Shown piece after piece: positions 1-8,173 of a stretch of DNA of 34,098 nt. The stretch is from positions 1 to 34,098 of the forward strand of contig CAJXVR010000036.1 of the NCBI GenBank assembly GCA_913061285.1, read 5' to 3'. The notes beneath the pieces were generated by a model, which was not told the DNA's origin, did not search any database, and saw only the letters and a program-made list of their open reading frames with translations. A program made the translations under genes and the position numbers. The stretch comes from an uncultured Verrucomicrobiota bacterium. GTDB lineage: Bacteria > Verrucomicrobiota > Verrucomicrobiia > Limisphaerales > AAA164-E04. Every line of letters begins with the position of its first letter. Position 1 is the stretch's first letter.

Positions 1-48
1 TCTACACTAGATCGCTCGTCGGCAGCGTCAGATGTGTATAAGAGACAG
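1..48 (+). other. Nextera read-1 adapter (technical sequence)
   Basis: The first 48 bases match the Illumina Nextera read-1 side construct. Bases 1-7 are the end of the P5 side, 8-15 (TAGATCGC) match a known i5 index, 16-29 are the read-1 primer part and 30-48 are the 19-bp Tn5 mosaic end ending in AGAGACAG. This is library DNA, not genome. The gene read on the minus strand into this edge is therefore cut by the contig end and not naturally truncated. Confidence 0.98.
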
Positions 49-1160
49 CCCTTGACGCCCCCCCCTGCCAACAAACAACTGAAGGCCTTGGGATAGTGAT
101 CTCTTCCGGTATTCTGATTAATCTTTGGAGTCCGACCAAACTCTGTAGCCAAGACGACCAAGGTCTCATTGAGCAGCCCCCGCCGATCGAGATCTTCCAG
201 TAGCATCCCCAAGGCCTGATCCAATTCCCGTGCCTTATCTCTCACACGGTCAAAATTATTCTGGTGGGTATCCCACCCGCCGGAAGAAACTTCGACAAAT
301 CGCACATCCTTTTCCACGAGTCGTCGTGCGAGCAGGCAACCTTGCCCAAAGGCATTATCCCCATAACCCGTTCGGGTCGCTTCAGCTTCACGACTAATGT
401 CAAAGGCGTGTAGATCCTGACTACTCATGAGGTTAATTGCATCACGATAGGCATCGCTGTAAGCCCGAACAGACCGTTGATCGTATCGAGCCTTAAAAAC
501 CGCATCGATACGATTGGCGATGCCGAGCCTACGTTGCATTCTGGCCATACTCGTCCCCCGCGGTAATCGGCTATTTTGCAACCCTGCTTCAGGATCACCA
601 ATTGGAAGCGGTGCATACTTCGCCTCCATAAACCCCGCGCCCGGATGTCGGCTGTCACCGCCAACGGTCACATAACCCGGCAGGGTTCGATTGAGCTTCC
701 CCGCTAAGCGCATGGTCCAGGCTCCTGTCGAAGGGTGTCGAATCGTTCCTCGCTGCGTGTATCCGGTCCGCATGAAATAGCGTCCACGCTCGTGGGCTCC
801 CTGATTTGAACTCAGGGAACGTATTAGCGAGACCTTATCCATCTGCTTTCCGAGCCGAGCCATGTGCTCACTCAAATGAATCCCATCCGCATTGGTCGCA
901 ATCGAGCTCACTGGCCCTCGAACCGTCTCATCAGTCTTGGGATCCAGAGTATCCAAGTGACTCATCCCGCCAGACATGTACAGGTAAATCACCCGCTTGG
1001 CGGAACCGGAACTCGCGTTCAGCAAAGCCCTCTGATCTGACGCTTTTGCCAAGGATTGAAAGGCAGGAATCCCAAACCCTACGCCTAAAAACGATTTCGC
1101 GAGGTAACGGGCAAAATCCCGGCGAGAGAGATCATCCAAACGATTTACTAGATCTTTCAT
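49..1160 (-). CDS. DUF1501 family protein, Tat-exported, C-terminus missing at contig edge
   Basis: An open frame runs from ATG at 1160 to the adapter junction without a stop, giving 370 codons. The N-terminus has a twin-arginine motif (LSRRDF) followed by a hydrophobic stretch, as in Tat-exported DUF1501 proteins. Family signatures are visible: YLYMSGGMSHLDTLDPK near residue 60, SSGGWDTHQNNFDRV near residue 295 and VVLATEFGRTPKINQNTGRDH near residue 340. The final part of the domain (normally about 60-80 residues) is lost. DUF1501 resembles the alkaline-phosphatase/sulfatase fold family, but its function is not established. The start lies 12 bp after the stop of the DUF1549/DUF1553 gene, so the two are probably co-transcribed. 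No Shine-Dalgarno sequence is evident before the ATG. Confidence 0.93.
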
Positions 1161-1172
1161 AGGAGGGAGGAC

Positions 1173-3200
1173 CTATTGAATGAAGGCAAATTGACGCGTG
1201 TTCAACAATGCCCAAGTCAGGTCATTGCTTCCTTGTAAAGGATTAGATTGAAGCGCAGGGAGAAGCATCGCTCGCTCATCAGGGCTGGGCAATCGAGACA
1301 GGATCGATAGATAAAGCGCATCAAGGAGTTCTGCAGCATTTGAGGACTGCTCAAACATTTCTTGAAAAACAGAATTCGGTTTGCGAAGCATTGTATAGAT
1401 TGGCCCGTTGAGCAGGGTTAGAATCTGAGGCACGTTTGCTTCATCATTGGCGTTTTCAATCGTCTCGCGATCGGACTGCCCAAACTGGCGGAGAAAGTGC
1501 TTGGACGGGGCGGGAGACTGGATTTCAGAGGCTCGAACGAGTTCTGAAGGGATGCCTTCCCAGCGAGGATCCTTGTTCTCACTTCCTTGTTTCCGCCCCG
1601 CAGAGCGACCATACCGACTTGAGCCACTGACTTGTCGAAGTTCCTTGCTAATCTTGGTCTGCCGCCGTTTCAACTGTTGGACCGTAAGGTTATTCCGGCT
1701 CTTTCCAGCCTTCTTGAGTTGTTTGCGAATTTCCTGCTGTTCGGCGCGAAGTTCTTTTGATCTCTTTTCGATAACGGCCTGTTTTTCCGCAACTTTCAAG
1801 ATATCGTCGGCATCCATCCCCACCAAGTCTTTGGCTTGTCCGTAACGTTGCCGTTGTGATGGTTTCCCTTTTCGGTGATCAACATCTGCCACCACGAGTC
1901 CAACAACAGAATCCCACAGTTGTTCAGCGCTCATTCTCCGAAGCAGCGGTCCCTCAAAGAAGTAGGGATCGCCCTTCGCCCATTCCTCAGTCGCAGCGCT
2001 GCGTTGATAGGTCTTGGTGTTGTAGAGAACTCGGAGGTATTCGTTCAGATCAAAATCAAGATCAATCACCAACTGCGCTAAATACTCCATAAGCCCCGGA
2101 TGAGAGGCCGAGTAACCGTCGCTAAGATCATCCACCGGCTCAATGATTCCGACCCCCATGACTCGTTTCCAAAGGCGGTTCGCAATCACGGTTGCAAATC
2201 TAGGATTATCTGAGGAAGTAAGCCACTTGGCATAACTATCCCTCGGGCTATCCCCTCGAGATAGTTCAATCGGATCACCAAAAATTGTATCCGGCTCGAC
2301 CACCGACTTGGGTTTCGCATCGTCGTATTGATAGTCATCCGGGAGCCGCAGTTTGGATTTCGTCTCGTTGACTCGGTAGCGGAGAGGACGGATCATGTTC
2401 CGAGCTACCCGTTTCGTTTCGGGCGAGATCCCATCCCCGGTTTTCTTTCGGTTCAGTTTCCTATACTCCTTGGCAATTTCACGATCGTTGGTCTTAACAC
2501 CGTAGATGTAGGCCGCCTGCTGGTAATAGTCGATTTGAGTGAACTCATCGTAGGGATGATCATGGCATTGGGCACATACGAGCTGCGTTCCAAGAAACAC
2601 CTGAAACGTGTTTGCCATATGATCGAGGGGCATGCCGGCATCTCGGAGATAGTAACCGGCAGCTCCATTGTCCCAAATATAGCCCTCCGCGGTGATCAAT
2701 TCCCGGACCATATCGTCGTAGGGTTTATTCTCGCGAACTGCCGCTTTGATCCAATCAAGATAAGGCGTCCCTGGAGCATTCCTCATTCGAGACTGAATTC
2801 TGAGTAAGTCAGCCCAATAGTTGAATTCCCGACTCACATGGCCCTCAGAGCTCAAGAGATCATCAATCAGATCCCTCCTTTTGGTTGCCGATGTGCCACC
2901 CAAGAAAGCAGTCGCTTCGTCGAGACTCGGGATGCGACCAACGATATCCAAGTAGACACGCCGAAGGAACACCTGATCCGAAGTGCGCGGATTAGCCACG
3001 GTGCCATTTTCTTTCATCGCCGCAGAAATCATCGTGTCGATGCTTTCTACATGCCCTTTGAGTGAAGCCCCGCTGAGACTCCGAGGAGAAAACTTGCTCC
3101 GCGAAGACGGTTCCAAGGCGCCTGCAGCCCTCCCATCACTGACAGCGGCTACCGACAAGCAAAGAGCTCCAACCCAGAGCCAATTTTTAAGGTTTAACAT
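1173..3200 (-). CDS. DUF1549/DUF1553 exported protein with coiled-coil insert
   Basis: A 675-residue protein with an N-terminal signal peptide (hydrophobic core about residues 7-20, then GRAAG). DUF1549 spans roughly residues 50-235 and includes FLRRVYLDIVGRIPS (78-92) and CAQCHDHPYDEF (209-220), a CxxCH motif of the kind that binds c-type heme. DUF1553 spans about 315-675, with NRLWKRVMG near 341 and a C-terminal LTWALLNTRQFAFIQ. Between residues about 465 and 525 lies a Lys/Arg/Glu/Gln-rich stretch, predicted by eye as coiled coil, that splits DUF1553. The family is typical of PVC bacteria and is thought to work in the periplasm or at the surface; substrate and redox role are unknown. It sits upstream of a DUF1501 gene, the usual partner. 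There is no PSCyt1 domain at its N-terminus, unlike many longer homologues. Confidence 0.93.
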   Translation of the reverse strand: MLNLKNWLWVGALCLSVAAVSDGRAAGALEPSSRSKFSPRSLSGASLKGHVESIDTMISAAMKENGTVANPRTSDQVFLRRVYLDIVGRIPSLDEATAFLGGTSATKRRDLIDDLLSSEGHVSREFNYWADLLRIQSRMRNAPGTPYLDWIKAAVRENKPYDDMVRELITAEGYIWDNGAAGYYLRDAGMPLDHMANTFQVFLGTQLVCAQCHDHPYDEFTQIDYYQQAAYIYGVKTNDREIAKEYRKLNRKKTGDGISPETKRVARNMIRPLRYRVNETKSKLRLPDDYQYDDAKPKSVVEPDTIFGDPIELSRGDSPRDSYAKWLTSSDNPRFATVIANRLWKRVMGVGIIEPVDDLSDGYSASHPGLMEYLAQLVIDLDFDLNEYLRVLYNTKTYQRSAATEEWAKGDPYFFEGPLLRRMSAEQLWDSVVGLVVADVDHRKGKPSQRQRYGQAKDLVGMDADDILKVAEKQAVIEKRSKELRAEQQEIRKQLKKAGKSRNNLTVQQLKRRQTKISKELRQVSGSSRYGRSAGRKQGSENKDPRWEGIPSELVRASEIQSPAPSKHFLRQFGQSDRETIENANDEANVPQILTLLNGPIYTMLRKPNSVFQEMFEQSSNAAELLDALYLSILSRLPSPDERAMLLPALQSNPLQGSNDLTWALLNTRQFAFIQ

Positions 3201-3352
3201 CTCTTCGTTTTTCCGTTCAAGGCAGCATTTCCCGTGCTCACCATTGGAATGGCGCAGCCCTTACTACCAAATCTAGACGAACCGTTCTTCCAAACGGATA
3301 CAACTTAAATTCACGAGCTTCCTCGGAACGAGAGGATCGAGCCTTGCCGAAA

Positions 3353-6058
3353 CTAGCCAGCAACCGTCTGCACAACCCTCGCTTCAGCATGATCTCCAGC
3401 CCGCGCGATCAGGAGAATCTTGCTTCCTGCAGCAATATCAACAAGCCCATTGATGGCAAAGCGACCATCTGAAGCACTCCGTCCGCCTCGAATCGGTCGA
3501 CCGTCTAAGGAAGCTAGCTGAACATCCGCATTTGGGAGAACGCGCACCGGGGGCAGTTTGGAATCAACGGGACGCCCGGTAGACGAGGAACGGTCATGAG
3601 CCCTTCCCCCGCCTCTTGGTTCATTGGCTACGCTGTCGACCATGTTCCGAATCGACAAATCAAACAGGGAATCTTCCCCTCTGGTATCAAACGACATTTC
3701 CAAGAAATTCCAATAGTAAGGCCCTGTTCGCGGCTTCAAGTCCGGACTTCCATGCTCACTATGATAGAGAGAAATCACTTCCAAGGGCCTACCGTCGTAG
3801 TCTTTCATTTTCGGACCGAAGCCCCGAATGACTCGACGTCCCCCACTCCTCCCGATCGGACCAAAGGAACACTCATATAATCGGTGGTCCGAGTTCCTCA
3901 TGATGCAGCCATTGTGAACATCACCGTAAACAGACACTACCCCTTCGCGACTACTGAGCAATTCGATCACGCGGTCACATCCCGCCTTAACCCAACCAGC
4001 ATAGTCGGCTGCAACGCGATCGCGTTGCTCAAACTGAGGATACGGCGGTTTCCCGAAGTAACGCCCCATCCAGACCGTATGCAATCCATTCAAGCCCGTG
4101 AGGCAAATCATCTTCGAGCTATCCGTCCGGATTATCTCCTGAAGCCAAGCGAATTGCTCCTCGCCCAAGAGGCTTCGAGTCGGATCAGCCCGATCATAGA
4201 GCGTGTTGATATGCCCCCAACCTTCATCATCCCACATTTTCGTATCCTGGCTCGAGCGCCAGAGCCGAGAATCAAGAATGAGAAAACTGAAATCACGATT
4301 GGGCATTTTCCATCGACGCCAACGCTTGGGATTATCTGTTGGTGAGACCGCCTGATCACCGCTTATCAGATGCTGAACAATCTGAAAATTTCGCCGCATA
4401 TAATCGCGGTCCTGGCCTAAGCCATCCCGCCAGCGAATCGCCAATTGTTCCGGTCCTTTGACATCGTCCATGCCGTAGTCATGATCCCCAGGGTTAAGTA
4501 CGTTCCAGTGGCGCATCATTTGCCAGCGGGACGTGGGCCCGCAAATCGAATTTGCAATCACCTTGTAGGCATCATCCGTACTCGGTGGATAGAGCAACAA
4601 CTCAAGATACCAGATATCATCTTCCCAGACCATCACCTGAAAGTCATAGTCCTCAAGATGTTTGTAGGCACCAAAGGTTGGTTGATCACGATAGTAAAAC
4701 GCTTCCCCTCGCTTTGAATCCGGAAGTGCAGCCCGTCCACTATGAATCGCATGACAGCTCAATCCGCAAAGCTTGTAAGGGGCCTTGAGCTGTGGCAAAC
4801 GCCCCACATAATCCCCTTGGACTGGCACATCTCCTACGAATCCGGTTCCGGGACCACTCCCTGCCGTCCCGATTCTCGGATCACTCGTAACATTTTCGCC
4901 ATCCTTCCAAACCGTGTAATAGAAGGTCTTTTCAGCTGGATTCCCCGGAAGCAGGGCGTCAATGACTGCGGTGCTCCGACGAAATTCGTTGCTAACGATC
5001 GACGCCCTTCCAGCAATGCCAAGCGACTCCCACCCTCCCTGAGGATTCGGCGAATCGGCAATACGAATCACGGCTTCGCTGCCGTCACTACGGAAAAGTG
5101 AGACAAAGCGAACCTTCCATCCGGCCTCAGTTTCTTCCAGTGTCGAGCCAAGGGCGTAGCAGTTGAGGCACTCGTTAAGGGCCACCTTCAATGCGTGATT
5201 TTCCTTAGGGTCGATTTGAAAACTGGCTAGTTCGACATCCAACAAACCGCGAGCAACGATCCCCGTGTATCCCGCGACCCGCGCAGAACTCACATCAGAT
5301 ATCTCCAAAGAAATCTCGCCTCGACTGGAGCTCAAGGCAACGGAACACGTTACCGAATCCCGATTCAAACTCCTCACCCTAAGCTCGAGAGTAGCCGTGT
5401 CTCCCGGAAGTAATTCCAAGGGTTTCTTTGAGCGATGAACCTTTCCTTTCTTGCCCCCGTCCCTGCCTTCATGGACGGAAAGATACCCATCATCACTCCA
5501 CACTGCCGTCCAAACGAGGTCACTTGTTCCGTAGCTATCAAACAGGTTTTGAGCGCCAAAGGCGATTCCGATCAGCCCATAGCCAGATTGATACATTTGC
5601 CAATCCTTCGAATCTCCCTCGCGCTGAATTGTTGGGAGCGCTTTAACGGTAAAACGCGTAGAGACCGAATAAGAGGACTCTAGGCGCCAATCTCTGCGAT
5701 ACAGTATTCCATGCGGCAACGATGGATCATAGTCGACAGACATCATCCCCCCGTTTTGCCCATGCGTCTCGTAGTGGAACGGAAATCCGGTTCGCCGGGC
5801 ACGATCTCCGTAATTTTGAATCCGCCGTCTCAAACGCTTACCGGAAATCTTCCAATATCCGGGATTCAAAGATTCCCACAGATCTCCATGATACCAGGAA
5901 TCCGCTCGGTCGAATTGATCGACAGTCACATAGCTCGCCGAAACCTCAGCCGATCGCCCCTTTCCAATTAAGTAAGGACCAGCAACGGTCCCTGAGGCAA
6001 CCGTTTGCAAGAACGTTCGCCGTGGCAATGGATTTCCGCGCTCGCTCGACCTCTTCAT
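3353..6058 (-). CDS. PhoD-like metallophosphatase with N-terminal LamG-like domain, Tat-exported
   Basis: I start this gene at ATG 6058 (901 residues). The frame is open up to a TTG at 6118, but that start would overlap the upstream gene by 20 bp and put 32 residues ahead of the twin-arginine motif. From ATG 6058 the protein begins MKRSSER and has PRRTF at residues 12-16 followed by a hydrophobic stretch, a Tat signal. Residues about 45-285 look like a concanavalin/LamG-type beta-sandwich. Residues about 420-770 hold the phosphatase domain: GLSCHA (432-437), WEDDIWYLE (in place of the usual GDxIY), NPGDHDYGMDD (522-532), LDSRLWR and GDVHNG (712-717). The spacing fits PhoD-type alkaline phosphatase/phosphodiesterases, exported enzymes that release phosphate from esters. 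The tail (about 835-901) looks like a small beta domain. True substrate is unknown, and metal-binding motifs deviate from the canonical ones. Confidence 0.88.
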   Translation of the reverse strand: MKRSSERGNPLPRRTFLQTVASGTVAGPYLIGKGRSAEVSASYVTVDQFDRADSWYHGDLWESLNPGYWKISGKRLRRRIQNYGDRARRTGFPFHYETHGQNGGMMSVDYDPSLPHGILYRRDWRLESSYSVSTRFTVKALPTIQREGDSKDWQMYQSGYGLIGIAFGAQNLFDSYGTSDLVWTAVWSDDGYLSVHEGRDGGKKGKVHRSKKPLELLPGDTATLELRVRSLNRDSVTCSVALSSSRGEISLEISDVSSARVAGYTGIVARGLLDVELASFQIDPKENHALKVALNECLNCYALGSTLEETEAGWKVRFVSLFRSDGSEAVIRIADSPNPQGGWESLGIAGRASIVSNEFRRSTAVIDALLPGNPAEKTFYYTVWKDGENVTSDPRIGTAGSGPGTGFVGDVPVQGDYVGRLPQLKAPYKLCGLSCHAIHSGRAALPDSKRGEAFYYRDQPTFGAYKHLEDYDFQVMVWEDDIWYLELLLYPPSTDDAYKVIANSICGPTSRWQMMRHWNVLNPGDHDYGMDDVKGPEQLAIRWRDGLGQDRDYMRRNFQIVQHLISGDQAVSPTDNPKRWRRWKMPNRDFSFLILDSRLWRSSQDTKMWDDEGWGHINTLYDRADPTRSLLGEEQFAWLQEIIRTDSSKMICLTGLNGLHTVWMGRYFGKPPYPQFEQRDRVAADYAGWVKAGCDRVIELLSSREGVVSVYGDVHNGCIMRNSDHRLYECSFGPIGRSGGRRVIRGFGPKMKDYDGRPLEVISLYHSEHGSPDLKPRTGPYYWNFLEMSFDTRGEDSLFDLSIRNMVDSVANEPRGGGRAHDRSSSTGRPVDSKLPPVRVLPNADVQLASLDGRPIRGGRSASDGRFAINGLVDIAAGSKILLIARAGDHAEARVVQTVAG

Positions 6059-6098
6059 TGGTTGACCAGTTGGATTCGTTTTCGAGTACGACAATCGT

Positions 6099-6482
6099 TT
6101 AGGCACCACCGCGACCAATCGCCTTTTTCAACTCATAGAGCTCTCGGGATTTGCTCCGTTTTTCTTTTGCGTCAGACGCCTCAGCCACTTCTTTCTCCAG
6201 GCGAGCGATCATTGCTTCAATTTGGGCCGTTGCCTTTTCGGTTTCATCAGCAGACATCTTCATTGCCGCCGTTCCTGTCGTTAGCTCCTTACGTGCTTCG
6301 ATGAGTTCAGAAAATCCAGTGTCATCCAATGTCGCGACCTCTGGACCCACAAATTTCTCGTAGACGGCTCGCTCTGTATCGGTAAGGGTGCTTTCATACC
6401 CGCCACAGGCCGAAAGGCCGAGGCATAGGACGATGAGACTGAGTTGGTACGTGAACGATCGAATGCTCAATTGTTTGGTCAT
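6099..6482 (-). CDS. Small lipoprotein with C-terminal coiled coil, unknown function
   Basis: A 127-residue protein from ATG 6482. Residues about 10-26 form a signal peptide ending in LSAC, a good lipobox, so Cys26 is the likely lipidated residue. The rest is hydrophilic and helical. Residues about 75-122 are rich in Glu, Lys and Ala with heptad-like spacing and probably form a coiled coil; the tail KKAIGRGGA is basic. I do not recognise a family. The stop is 40 bp before the preferred start of the PhoD-like gene, so the two are probably co-transcribed. Upstream is a 123-bp divergent region shared with the heme/WD40 gene. Confidence 0.8.
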   Translation of the reverse strand: MTKQLSIRSFTYQLSLIVLCLGLSACGGYESTLTDTERAVYEKFVGPEVATLDDTGFSELIEARKELTTGTAAMKMSADETEKATAQIEAMIARLEKEVAEASDAKEKRSKSRELYELKKAIGRGGA

Positions 6483-6605
6483 GCAAAGAGTCTAGTTGGG
6501 CCGGAATGAACTTCAAGGAATTCTAGTCGGATCCTTTGCCCGCTTTTTAGCAAAGAAGATGCTCGTCTCACGAACCCAGGGGTCCCTAAGATCGATTGAA
6601 ATCTC

Positions 6606-8054
6606 GTGAGCACCCGCAAGCATTCTAGAATCACAGACTGGGTAAGAAAGGATCGTCATCGCAGAACGTTTCTTCCGTTCGCGATCCCTTACCGACAAGT
6701 CGCCGTCCTGATTCTCTGGGTGATTTCCGGCACGACTGAGCCAGCAAGCGCTCAAGAACTTTCATTTCCGGGCTCAACCGAGGCGCAGGCCCTTTCTCTT
6801 CTTCATGAACGATGTTTCTCATGCCACAACGAAGAAGATCGAAAAGGAGGCCTCGTCCTCACTTCGAGAGCAGCCATAGAAAGTGCCAATCAAGAATTTG
6901 ACCTCCTACGTCCCGGCCAACCGGAGCTCAGCGAACTCATCGCCGTCCTCGCAGCCAATGCGGACCCCCATATGCCCCCCAAAGAACAACTGACGGACGC
7001 CGAGATAAAACTCCTCTCAGACTGGGTTAGCGCTGGAGGCAAGTGGGCCACCCCTCCCACATCCACCGAAGCGCGCGCCCCAGCCCTCCCAACCCGAGAT
7101 CAGCTTTCGCCGCCGGCACCAAGCGAGCTGCCCGTCCTCACGATGGCGCTTTCACCAAGCGAGGAGGAGCTCGCCTTCGGCCGGGGGAACCGACTCATTG
7201 TATGCCAGTCACCGCAGAAAAAAGACGCCCGACTGACCCGATTGACCGGACACCGCGACTATGTCCGTTCCCTCGCCTGGAACCCACTGATTGAAAACCG
7301 GCTGGTCTCGGGCGGTTACCGACGCATTGTGTATTGGGACACCGAGGTCGAAGAGCCGCTCATCATCCAAGAAACTGGCATCGAGGGGCAAGTGACTGCC
7401 CTTTCCTTCTCTACCGATGGCCGCTTATTATATGCCGGAGTCAGTCGCCCTGGCATTTCGGGTGTGATCCATTGTTGGACCATTCCTGGATTTGAAGACC
7501 ACGTGACCTGGAAAGGGCACCAAGACTCAATCTTCGCTCTCGACGTCTCCTCTGATGGAAGTTTTCTAGCCTCCGCCAGCGGAGACCGCAGCATCGCGTT
7601 CTGGGAAACAGACACCTTTGCCCAGCGATCACGCATTGAAGCCCACAGCACGCAAATCATGGCGATCTCCTTCAGTACCGACTGTAGGCGCCTCGTCACC
7701 GCGGGAACCGACCACCAATTGCGGGTTTGGGAATGGGCCAAAGGCGATCCACTGTTTCAACTAGGCCGACACAAACAAGGCCTCTTTGCGACCCAATGGA
7801 GCGGCGATGGAATGGCCATCGTGGCTGCTGATGAGAGCGGGACAGTCTTCAGATACACCCAGATCGAAGAACACTCCGGCGCAGCAAACGCGAGAGCCGC
7901 CAAGGAAAAGAAACTAAAGAAGGTTCTCGGCCCAGTCCAATCGATCGCAACGGACCACACAGGAGGGATCATTTACGTCGGCACTCAAGCAGGCAGTGTC
8001 CACATCCTGAACGAAAAAGGGAACACTCTCAACGAGCTCACGCCCTCGAAATAA
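6606..8054 (+). CDS. PSCyt1-type c-heme domain fused to WD40 propeller, exported
   Basis: A 482-residue protein with a GTG start at 6606. An in-frame TGA at 6597-6599 blocks any earlier start, and no ATG lies between it and the signal peptide. The signal peptide has a long basic n-region (residues 1-30), a core VAVLILWVIS and a likely cleavage after ASA (about residue 49). Residues 60-145 match planctomycete-type cytochrome c (PSCyt1): CFSCH at 70-74 and a likely distal Met in PHMPP (121-125), followed by LSDWVSAGGKW. From about residue 175 to 475 there are WD40-type repeats, for example LTGHRDYVRSLAWNP, WKGHQDSIFALDVSSDGS and IEAHSTQIMAISFSTD. The protein likely binds one heme and acts as a protein-interaction platform outside the cytoplasm. 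It heads a three-gene set with DUF1549/DUF1553 and DUF1501 proteins. Confidence 0.9.
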   Translation: MSTRKHSRITDWVRKDRHRRTFLPFAIPYRQVAVLILWVISGTTEPASAQELSFPGSTEAQALSLLHERCFSCHNEEDRKGGLVLTSRAAIESANQEFDLLRPGQPELSELIAVLAANADPHMPPKEQLTDAEIKLLSDWVSAGGKWATPPTSTEARAPALPTRDQLSPPAPSELPVLTMALSPSEEELAFGRGNRLIVCQSPQKKDARLTRLTGHRDYVRSLAWNPLIENRLVSGGYRRIVYWDTEVEEPLIIQETGIEGQVTALSFSTDGRLLYAGVSRPGISGVIHCWTIPGFEDHVTWKGHQDSIFALDVSSDGSFLASASGDRSIAFWETDTFAQRSRIEAHSTQIMAISFSTDCRRLVTAGTDHQLRVWEWAKGDPLFQLGRHKQGLFATQWSGDGMAIVAADESGTVFRYTQIEEHSGAANARAAKEKKLKKVLGPVQSIATDHTGGIIYVGTQAGSVHILNEKGNTLNELTPSK

Positions 8055-8126
8055 GACCTTTGAACCGTGCCCTCCGCCTAACCATCGGAATTGAGATTGT
8101 TTCTTTAGAAAAAACTGATATTTTCG

Positions 8127-8144
8127 GCAGTCTGAAAAGACTGC
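8127..8144 (+). other. Perfect hairpin with GAAA tetraloop between two genes
   Basis: GCAGTCT-GAAA-AGACTGC forms a perfect 7-bp stem closed by a GNRA tetraloop. It lies 73 bp after the heme/WD40 stop and 29 bp before the chosen ATG of the next gene. No U-run follows on the plus strand (AAAACC follows), so it is not a classical terminator. It may be an mRNA processing or stability element between two cistrons. Its presence supports reading 8055-8173 as untranslated and rejecting the TTG start at 8060. Confidence 0.55.
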
Positions 8145-8173
8145 AAAACCGCCCGATCTCAGTCAAAACCCCC

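Noticed and set aside
6059-6118. N-terminal extension of the PhoD-like gene to TTG 6118
   Set aside because: It overlaps the lipoprotein gene and moves the twin-arginine motif far from the N-terminus. ATG 6058 gives a normal Tat signal.
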